The position numbers and the translations under genes were made by a program. This document shows positions 1 through 6,068 of a stretch of 8,764 bases of DNA, one piece after another. This DNA is from Spirosoma fluviale (lineage in GTDB: Bacteria; Bacteroidota; Bacteroidia; Cytophagales; Spirosomataceae). The notes beneath the pieces are model-generated. The model was not told the origin of the DNA. It made no database searches and worked only from the letters and a program-made list of their open reading frames with translations. The stretch spans positions 1 to 8,764 of the forward strand of contig CAMDSI010000079.1 in NCBI GenBank assembly GCA_945906915.1, given 5' to 3'. How positions within the stretch are numbered: position 1 is the stretch's first letter; each line of letters begins with the position of its first letter.

Positions 1-86
1 GGTCACCCGGAGGGGAATCAGATAAGGAAGCTTCCACCCTTATTGGCAGATAAACCTCTAATTCACTAAATAAACGATGTTTTAAC
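1..86 (+). promoter_or_regulatory. Leader / intergenic region upstream of rplK
   Basis: This stretch precedes the first gene and holds no convincing coding sequence. One frame is open from the left edge to a stop at 51-53, but its peptide does not resemble the end of NusG, the usual upstream gene. A structured element is visible: ATAAGG at 22-27 pairs with CCTTAT at 38-43, and the self-complementary GGAAGCTTCC (26-35) offers a competing fold. In many bacteria the rplK leader carries the binding site by which L1 represses its own operon. I infer such a role is possible here, but I could not match the L1-stalk motif, and the element may begin left of the window. No TAnnTTTG promoter is seen, so transcription probably enters from upstream. 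Confidence 0.35.
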
Positions 87-524
87 ATGGCAAAAGAAAT
101 AGCTGGCTACGTAAAGCTTCAATGCAAAGGTGGCCAAGCCAATCCTTCACCACCCATCGGTCCTGCTTTAGGTTCGAAAGGATTAAATATCATGGAGTTC
201 TGTAAGCAATTCAATGCGAGAACTCAAGATAAGAACGGCGTAGTATTGCCGGTCCTAATTACTTATTACGCAGACAAATCGTTTGATTTCGTTGTAAAAA
301 CACCTCCTGCACCGATTTTATTATTGGAAGCAGCGAAAGTTAAATCTGGTTCAGCTCAACCTAACTTGAAAAAGGTAGGTTCAGTATCTTGGGATCAAGT
401 GCGAGTAATCGCCGAGACTAAAATGCCAGACTTAAACTGTTTTACAATCGAAGCAGCAATGAGTATGATTGCTGGAACGGCTAGATCAATGGGAATTACT
501 GTTTCTGGTGATAAACCGTTCTGA
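87..524 (+). CDS. rplK: 50S ribosomal protein L11
   Basis: L11 is part of the GTPase-associated centre of the large subunit. It binds 23S rRNA at the thiostrepton site next to the L10-L12 stalk. The 145-residue protein has the usual family length. The N-terminal domain shows the proline-rich PPIGPALG segment (about residues 22-29) followed by GLNIMEFCKQFN. The C-terminal rRNA-binding domain ends with the conserved GTARSMGI segment. The start is fixed by the standard beginning MAKEIAGYVKLQ. The ATG follows an AT-rich tract with no clear Shine-Dalgarno, as expected for Bacteroidetes. It is the first visible gene of a four-gene ribosomal operon; rplA follows after 37 nt. Confidence 0.98.
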   Translation: MAKEIAGYVKLQCKGGQANPSPPIGPALGSKGLNIMEFCKQFNARTQDKNGVVLPVLITYYADKSFDFVVKTPPAPILLLEAAKVKSGSAQPNLKKVGSVSWDQVRVIAETKMPDLNCFTIEAAMSMIAGTARSMGITVSGDKPF

Positions 525-561
525 TTTAACCATCAGAAATAAACATTTTAATTAAAAGGTA

Positions 562-1260
562 ATGGCAAAACTTACGAAGAAAATAAAGGAAGCCCTTTCA
601 AAATACGATGCAACGCAAGCGTATTCGCTTGAAAAAGCAGCGGAGATTTTGAAAGAAATTTCTTATACAAAATTCGATGCCTCAGTGGATATAGATGTTC
701 GCTTAGGAGTAGATCCCCGCAAAGCGGACCAAATGGTTCGTGGCGTGGTTGCCCTACCTCACGGAACCGGGAAAGACGTACGTGTACTAGTACTATGTAC
801 GCCCGATAAAGCAGAGGAGGCAAAAGCAGCCGGTGCTGATCACGTTGGATTAGATGATTACATTGCAAAAATCGAGAGCGGCTGGACCGATATCGACGTA
901 ATCATTACTATGCCGACTGTGATGGCAAAATTAGGCCGTTTGGGACGTGTTTTAGGACCTCGCGGTCTGATGCCTAATCCAAAGTCAGGTACTGTAACTT
1001 TGGAAGTAGGAAAAGCAGTAAACGAAGTAAAAGCTGGTAAAATTGACTTTAAAGTTGATAAAACTGGTATCATCCATACCTCTATTGGTAAGGTGTCCTT
1101 CGGAGCTGATAAAATTGTAGATAATGCTTTAGAAGTAATCAACATGTTGATTAAGTTAAAGCCGTCTTCTGCAAAGGGAACTTATGTTAAATCGATCAAC
1201 TTATCATCAACGATGTCTCCGGGTATCATTATTGATAAGGGAACTGTAGCTGGATTGTAA
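562..1260 (+). CDS. rplA: 50S ribosomal protein L1
   Basis: L1 forms the mobile L1 stalk near the E site and binds 23S rRNA. In many bacteria it also represses translation of the rplK-rplA mRNA. The protein has 232 residues, a normal length. Visible family signatures are VRLGVDPRKADQMVRG near residues 47-61, then GTGKDVRVLVL, and the L1 signature region GRLGRVLGPRGLMPNPKSGT around residues 124-143. The C-terminus has the typical STMSPGI stretch. AAAAGGT lies just before the ATG, a weak and very close Shine-Dalgarno-like run. rplJ starts only 2 nt after the stop, so the two are probably translationally coupled. Confidence 0.98.
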   Translation: MAKLTKKIKEALSKYDATQAYSLEKAAEILKEISYTKFDASVDIDVRLGVDPRKADQMVRGVVALPHGTGKDVRVLVLCTPDKAEEAKAAGADHVGLDDYIAKIESGWTDIDVIITMPTVMAKLGRLGRVLGPRGLMPNPKSGTVTLEVGKAVNEVKAGKIDFKVDKTGIIHTSIGKVSFGADKIVDNALEVINMLIKLKPSSAKGTYVKSINLSSTMSPGIIIDKGTVAGL

Positions 1261-1262
1261 TC

Positions 1263-1796
1263 ATGACAAGAGAAGAAAAAAATCAGATTATTGATGAGTT
1301 GAGCGAAAAGTTCGCGGCAACTCCGTACTTCTATATTGCAAGTACAGCCGGTTTAAATGTGGCCGAAGCAAATCAATTCCGTGGCTTATGTTACCAGAGA
1401 GGTGTTGAATACAAAATATTCAAAAACACGTTAATCTCTAAGGCATTAGCTAAAACCGGAACGGATTATTCCTCTTTAGATGCAGAAGTTTTGACAGGAA
1501 TGTCTGGTATCATTTTCGCAACCGAAAATGCTAAAATACCTGCAAAATTGATCAAAGACTTCCGTAAGGAAGCTGGAAAAAACAAAATTGCATTCAAGGC
1601 TGCGTCTATCGAAGGTGGCATTTATATTGGTGAAGATCAATTAGTTGCCCTTGAGAACATCAAGTCTAAAAACGAGATGATTGGCGAAGTTATTGGCTTA
1701 TTACAATCGCCTGCTAAAAATGTTATTTCAGCATTAGTAAGCGGTGAGAAGAAATTAGCTGGTATCGTGAAGACTTTGTCTGAGCGCCCTGCGTAA
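1263..1796 (+). CDS. rplJ: 50S ribosomal protein L10
   Basis: L10 anchors L7/L12 dimers to the ribosome and forms the stalk base together with L11. The 177-residue product matches the family. It begins MTREEKNQIIDELSEKF, carries the globular segment with FRGLCYQRGVEYKIFKNTLISKAL, and ends in the helical region (VISALVSGEKKLAGIVKTL) that in the family binds L7/L12 N-termini. The start lies 2 nt after the rplA stop. In many bacteria a long L10-binding leader precedes rplJ. Here there is no room for one outside the rplA coding sequence, so control by L10 must work differently or through structure inside rplA. Confidence 0.98.
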   Translation: MTREEKNQIIDELSEKFAATPYFYIASTAGLNVAEANQFRGLCYQRGVEYKIFKNTLISKALAKTGTDYSSLDAEVLTGMSGIIFATENAKIPAKLIKDFRKEAGKNKIAFKAASIEGGIYIGEDQLVALENIKSKNEMIGEVIGLLQSPAKNVISALVSGEKKLAGIVKTLSERPA

Positions 1797-1808
1797 TTAT
1801 TAACAAGT

Positions 1809-1834
1809 TTTACCGGAGTGAAAACTCCAATAAA
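1809..1834 (+). promoter_or_regulatory. Small hairpin in the rplJ-rplL spacer
   Basis: GGAGT (1815-1819) and ACTCC (1824-1828) form a 5-bp stem capped by a GAAA tetraloop. After an internal CC/AA loop the stem can extend through TTTA (1809-1812) and TAAA (1831-1834). No T-tract follows, so it is not an ordinary terminator. It sits in the 70-nt gap before rplL, whose product is needed in several copies per ribosome. A role as an mRNA processing or stability element, or a weak attenuator, is an inference from position only. Confidence 0.5.
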
Positions 1835-1866
1835 TTATTAATTCATAACAATTAAATTTTCAAAAA

Positions 1867-2253
1867 ATGGCAGATTTAAAAGCGTTCGCTGAACAATTAG
1901 TGAACTTAACTGTAAAAGAAGTAAATGAATTAGCTACTATCCTTAAGGATGAGTACGGTATCGAACCAGCTGCTGCTGGTGCTGTTATGGTTGCAGGTCC
2001 TGCAGCTGGTGGCGCTGACGGTGGTGAGGCTGCTGCTGAGAAATCATCTTTCGATGTAATCTTGAAGGCTTGTGGTCCTAACAAATTAGCTATCGTTAAA
2101 TTAGTGAAAGACTTAACTGGTTTAGGTTTGAAAGAAGCTAAAGACGTAGTAGATGCTGCTCCTAAAGCAGTAAAAGAAGGTGTATCTAAGGACGAAGCTG
2201 AAGGTTTGAAGAAAACTTTAGAAGAAGCTGGTGCTGAAGTTGAATTGAAGTAA
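1867..2253 (+). CDS. rplL: 50S ribosomal protein L7/L12
   Basis: L7/L12 is the multicopy stalk protein that recruits and activates translational GTPases. The 128-residue protein shows the three expected parts: an N-terminal dimerisation helix region (about 1-33, LVNLTVKEVNELATILKDEYG), a flexible Ala/Gly-rich hinge (about 34-58), and a C-terminal factor-binding domain (about 59-128) with FDVILKACG, GLGLKEAKDVVDAAP and EEAGAEVELK. Codon use is strongly biased (many GCT and GGT codons), as expected for a highly expressed gene. The ATG follows an A/T-only tract without a Shine-Dalgarno. A strong terminator follows 20 nt after the stop, and rpoB does not follow. Confidence 0.98.
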   Translation: MADLKAFAEQLVNLTVKEVNELATILKDEYGIEPAAAGAVMVAGPAAGGADGGEAAAEKSSFDVILKACGPNKLAIVKLVKDLTGLGLKEAKDVVDAAPKAVKEGVSKDEAEGLKKTLEEAGAEVELK

Positions 2254-2273
2254 TTCAACCTTACCTATCTAAG

Positions 2274-2305
2274 AAAAAAGGGAATGGCAACATTCCCTTT
2301 TTTTT
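2274..2305 (+). terminator. Intrinsic terminator of the rplKAJL operon
   Basis: A six-A run (2274-2279) leads into the stem GGGAATG (2280-2286), a GCAA tetraloop (2287-2290) and the exact complement CATTCCC (2291-2297). Eight T follow (2298-2305). The A and T tracts can extend the stem, so it could also act on leftward transcripts. The perfect 7-bp stem, the GNRA loop and the long T-tract make this a textbook strong terminator. It should end transcription right after rplL, before mutL. Confidence 0.93.
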
Positions 2306-2316
2306 GGTTAAAACCG

Positions 2317-2324
2317 TATCTTTG
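2317..2324 (+). promoter_or_regulatory. Predicted mutL promoter (-7 box TATCTTTG)
   Basis: TATCTTTG matches the Bacteroidetes -7 consensus TAnnTTTG exactly. It lies 12 nt after the rplL terminator and 23 nt before the mutL ATG, predicting a start point near 2331 and a short leader. A TTG at the expected -33 distance is not present (the sequence there is part of the terminator stem), so the call rests on the -7 box and its position. Confidence 0.55.
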
Positions 2325-2347
2325 TCCTCTTATTTTTCCATTGATTT

Positions 2348-4168
2348 ATGCACAATCTGATCAAAATGCTTCCTGATGCTATCGCAAATCAAATTGCGGC
2401 AGGTGAGGTAGTGCAGCGGCCAGCCTCTGTGGTGAAAGAATTAATGGAAAATTCCATTGACGCTGGGGCTAGTTTTGTCCAGCTGATTGTAAAAGAGGCC
2501 GGGAAAGTCAGTATTCAAGTCATCGATGATGGTGCAGGAATGTCACCGCAAGATGCGATGATGTGTTTTGAGCGACATGCCACGTCGAAAATTAATAAGG
2601 CCGAAGATCTGTTTGCTATTCGGACAATGGGATTTCGAGGTGAGGCTTTGGCCTCCATCGCCTCCGTATCCCAGGTTGAATTGAAAACGAAGCGAGAGGA
2701 GGATGAATTAGGTAGTTTATTGCGCATGGAAGCCTCGGTGCAGAAGGCGAATGAACAAGTTGCGACCCCTAAAGGAACCTCTATTCTCGTTAAAAACCTA
2801 TTCTATAATATTCCAGCTCGTCGAAATTTCCTAAAGTCGAATCCCGTAGAAATGCGTCATATTTTAGACGAATTCCAACGCATTGCCTTATCCAATCCCC
2901 ATATCAAGTTTTCGCTGGTTCAAAACGAACAAGAGACGTACGCGCTTCCGGTAGAAAAACTAGGAAAGCGAATTGTGGATTTATTTGGCAAAACGTATAG
3001 AGAACAATTAGCCGCCTGCGAGGAAAACACCAACTACGTGAGTATTAAAGGCTATGTAGGTCGTCCAGAATATTCGAAAAAGACGCGTGGAGAACAATTT
3101 TTCTTTGTCAATAATCGATTTATCAAGAGCTCTTATCTGCATCATGCGGTGATGAGTGCCTATGAACGATTAGTTCCGGAGGGGACATTCCCTTTCTATG
3201 TACTTTTTTTGACCTTAGATCCATCCCATATTGACATCAATGTACATCCGACTAAAACGGAGATCAAGTTTGATGATGAGCGGTCGATCTATGCCATTTT
3301 ACAGGCAGCCATTCGGAAGACACTTAGCTTAAATCATTTGATTCCGTCTTTGGATTTTGATGCGAATGTCAATTTCCGAAATCCAAGCGGGGCGTCTGGC
3401 GCCATTCCTTCGTTTTCTGGGGCGAATTCCCCGCGTCCTGTTCAATATGCTTGGAAGAAACTTTACGAGGGCTTAAATGACAATATTGAGGCTTTTGAGA
3501 GGCAGTCAGTCGCAGATCCTGCCACTAATTTGTTTAATGAGACCTCGACGACGATTCAAAGCAAGGCAAATACTTGGACAGCAGCGGATAGTTTAGCGCA
3601 CAGCAATTTCCAAGTCATTCAAATTCTGAACAAATATTTAGTCGTGACTCTTTCGGGAGGTATGCTGCTGATAGATCAGAAAAAAGCCTATCAACGTATT
3701 TTGTTTGATCAGTTTTCGGAGAATTTGGTGAAGAAAAATGGAGTATCGCAGCAATTATTGTTTCCGCAAATCCTCCGCATCAATCCGGCCGACTCCGTTC
3801 TTTTAGAAGAAATTTTAGTCGACATTACCGATTTAGGCTTTGCCCTAACGAAGGATTTGGAGGAAAATTATTGGATTCAAGGTGTTCCTGCAGGAATAGG
3901 TGAGGAAGATGGACAAAATTTATTAGAGGGTATATTAGAACAAGTGAAGAATGAAGCAACGGATTTAGGCCAAAACCACTCCGAAAAAATCGCCCGAATT
4001 CTCGCGAATCGTGCCGCTATTCGCTTCCAATCGAAGAAACTCATTTCCGAAGAAATGTCTGGCTTAGTGGAACAATTGTTTGCGAGTAGCAATCCCTCTT
4101 ATTCTCCAAATGGAGAACTCATCAGCCGTTCATTAAACGAAGCTGAAATCGGTCAATTAATTGGCTAA
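2348..4168 (+). CDS. mutL: DNA mismatch repair protein MutL
   Basis: MutL is the ATPase that links MutS mismatch recognition to downstream excision. The 606-residue product has a complete N-terminal GHKL ATPase domain: E31 with MENSIDA (33-39), DDGAGM (60-65), ATSKI (78-82), GFRGEAL (95-101) and [17 protein letters not shown]. A transducer domain follows, with FVNNRFIKS and HPTKTEIKF. Residues about 335-420 are a variable linker, and the dimerisation domain occupies about 425-606. In that domain the endonuclease motif DQHA(X)2E(X)4E reads [12 protein letters not shown] from D443, and the CPHGR site reads SPNGE (586-590), so metal-dependent nicking looks lost. The start is supported by the family-typical [25 protein letters not shown]-like opening. 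The gene stands alone behind its own promoter and overlaps proC tail to tail by 12 bp. Confidence 0.97.
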   Translation: [606 protein letters not shown]

Positions 4169-4957
4169 TTCTTTGGCACGATCCTTCGCCGCAATGATCC
4201 CTTTTTGCAAACCTTCAGCGACTAAGTTTTCTTGAAAAATCTTTAATGCTGCTTCCGTTGTACCCCCTTTAGAGGCAACCGCTTGAATTAATTCATCCAA
4301 AGTCTTATCGCTGGTCTGCATTAAATGATAGGAACCTAGCATCGTCTGCTTAACTAAAAGAGACGCCATCGCGGGCTCAAAGCCCATTTGAACTCCGGCA
4401 TCAATCATGGCCTTAATCAGGTAGAAGAAATAAGCCGGACCGCTTCCGCTCAAACCCGTAACCGCATCTAATAAACTCTCCTCCTCTAAGAATACCGCTC
4501 GACCGGTAGAATTGATTAAATTCTCCACCTTGCGAATATCCGACATTCCTACCTCAGCAGCTGCAGCGAAAGCCGTCATTCCCATCCCTAAAAGCGCCGG
4601 GGTATTTGGCATGGCGCGAACCACTAAATCATGGGATAAACTTGACTGAATATTCGCAATCGGAATACCTGCCATAATGGATAGTACGATTTGGCTGGGT
4701 TGAATAAAACGGGCTAACTCGGCTGAGACTGACGGATAATCCTGTGGTTTCACAGAAAGTATAATCAAATCAGCTGCAGCCACCTTTTCAGAGATGGTAT
4801 CGACCACAATCCCCGACTTTTGCTCCTGTAAAATATCGCCACGTTCTTTATTCTTTTCGATCAAGATTAGCTCCTCCTTCGCGACTAGATTGTATTGAAT
4901 GAAGGAATTAGCGAAAGCCATCCCCATATTTCCACAACCGATTATGGCTATTTTCAT
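4157..4957 (-). CDS. proC: Pyrroline-5-carboxylate reductase
   Basis: ProC catalyses the last step of proline synthesis, the NAD(P)H-dependent reduction of 1-pyrroline-5-carboxylate to L-proline, in the cytoplasm. The 266-residue protein is full length. It opens with a Rossmann dinucleotide site GCGNMG (7-12). It then shows the family segments ILSVKPQDYP, MPNTPALLGMGMTAF and, in the helical C-terminal dimerisation domain, GLSGSGPAYFFYLIKAM and SKGGTTEAAL (229-238). The ATG lies 1 nt after the stop of the upstream thioredoxin-like gene, so it is the third gene of a gatB-led operon. Its last codons overlap the 3' end of mutL by 12 bp, leaving no room for a terminator outside coding sequence. 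Confidence 0.97.
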   Translation of the reverse strand: MKIAIIGCGNMGMAFANSFIQYNLVAKEELILIEKNKERGDILQEQKSGIVVDTISEKVAAADLIILSVKPQDYPSVSAELARFIQPSQIVLSIMAGIPIANIQSSLSHDLVVRAMPNTPALLGMGMTAFAAAAEVGMSDIRKVENLINSTGRAVFLEEESLLDAVTGLSGSGPAYFFYLIKAMIDAGVQMGFEPAMASLLVKQTMLGSYHLMQTSDKTLDELIQAVASKGGTTEAALKIFQENLVAEGLQKGIIAAKDRAKELAN

Positions 4958-4958
4958 C

Positions 4959-6068
4959 TTATTTATCTTTAAATAATTGGGCCAAATATTGGTCTAAAGC
5001 TGCCCCTCTTAAACCTTTGGCAATAACTCGTCCCTCTCTATCCAACAGAAAAGTCTGCGGAATCGAATTCACCTGATAAGCCTGAGCACCGGCAGAACTC
5101 CAATATTTTAAATCCGACACGTGTTTCCAAACTAATTTATCTGTCTCAATCGCCTTTAACCAGGCAGCCCGATCTTGATCTAAACTCACCCCAAAAATCT
5201 CAAACCCTTTATCTTTATACGCCGCATACGTCTTCACCACATTGGGGTTTTCTCTTCGACAAGGGCCACACCAACTCGCCCAAAAATCAATCAACACATA
5301 TTTTCCTCGAAGTGAACTCAAAGCCAAATTAGGCCCCTCAGGAGTAGCCAAATTAATCTCAGGAGCTAACGCTCCCTCAAAAACACCCTGCTGTAAACGT
5401 TGCAGGTTGTTGACGAATTGCTGCACCTGTGGATGAGCAGGTCTTGCCTTACCCAAGCGATCCGCGATTTCGGTTAACAAAGCCATTTCCTTTTCAGCTG
5501 GCAAGAAATTAGTCGCCCAAAGCGCCACTAAATTACTTCCCATGAGCGGAATCATCTGCTTTATCTTCGCCGTACTCGCCGCTTGAGCCTGAGTAAATGC
5601 TGCCTGAATTCGTTTTTCTTGTTTCTGATCGACTTGAATCTCTTGATTCCATTTCCGGACTTTTACTTCCATTTCCTTCGAAATAGCCATCAGCTCCAGC
5701 ATATATTTCACATTGGGATAATCGCCCTTCATCGTGAAATTTCCTTTACCCTCTTCGTCATTTACTCCATCCGCCACGATATCAATCGTCTCCCCACCTT
5801 CTAAAATGACCAACACTTTTTGTGGCTTAGGCGTGTCAAAGAAATTCACTAAATAGAACGCTCCTTGATCCTTTACCTGACCCTTAAAACTGACTTTATT
5901 CTGAGCAGATGGCGCAGCTGAGTCGATTTTAACACTCTTTCCTAGTTCATTAATGTATTCTAAATAGATCTTTTTCCCGGGAACGACGGTCTTAGCCTGA
6001 ATACGTAACTCAAAGTTTTGAGCCTGTACCACTGTCGCTAATAACAAGATAAATCCGACTATTTTCAT
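4959..6068 (-). CDS. Periplasmic TlpA-family thioredoxin-like protein with DUF4369-type N-terminal domain
   Basis: This is a secreted thiol-disulfide oxidoreductase of the TlpA/ResA type common in Bacteroidetes. Residues 1-16 form a signal peptide (MKIVGFILLLATVVQA) with likely cleavage before QN. No lipobox Cys is present, so a soluble periplasmic protein is expected. Residues about 18-115 are a beta-rich segment resembling DUF4369, followed by a charged helical linker. The thioredoxin domain (about 230-369) has FWASWCGPCRRENP with the catalytic pair C267/C270 and the cis-proline P337 in SIPQTF. Family members reduce or exchange disulfides, for example in cytochrome maturation; the substrate here is unknown. 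The ATG directly abuts the gatB stop (TAAATG), suggesting translational coupling. The catalytic class is secure and the DUF4369 label is from pattern only. Confidence 0.9.
   Translation of the reverse strand: MKIVGFILLLATVVQAQNFELRIQAKTVVPGKKIYLEYINELGKSVKIDSAAPSAQNKVSFKGQVKDQGAFYLVNFFDTPKPQKVLVILEGGETIDIVADGVNDEEGKGNFTMKGDYPNVKYMLELMAISKEMEVKVRKWNQEIQVDQKQEKRIQAAFTQAQAASTAKIKQMIPLMGSNLVALWATNFLPAEKEMALLTEIADRLGKARPAHPQVQQFVNNLQRLQQGVFEGALAPEINLATPEGPNLALSSLRGKYVLIDFWASWCGPCRRENPNVVKTYAAYKDKGFEIFGVSLDQDRAAWLKAIETDKLVWKHVSDLKYWSSAGAQAYQVNSIPQTFLLDREGRVIAKGLRGAALDQYLAQLFKDK

Noticed and set aside
3..53. Open frame from the left edge to a TAA, considered as the end of nusG
   Set aside because: The peptide it would encode does not resemble the NusG C-terminal KOW domain, and the same bases form hairpins, so a leader is more likely.
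1860..2258. 132-codon open frame antisense to the whole of rplL
   Set aside because: rplL is secure by homology, and its extreme codon bias (GCT, GGT, GAA, AAA) leaves the opposite strand open by chance. The antisense peptide shows no recognisable features.
4102..4117. TTCTCC-AAAT-GGAGAA hairpin as the terminator for the proC operon
   Set aside because: It is a perfect 6-bp stem but has no T-tract on either strand and is made of mutL codons, so termination is not supported.
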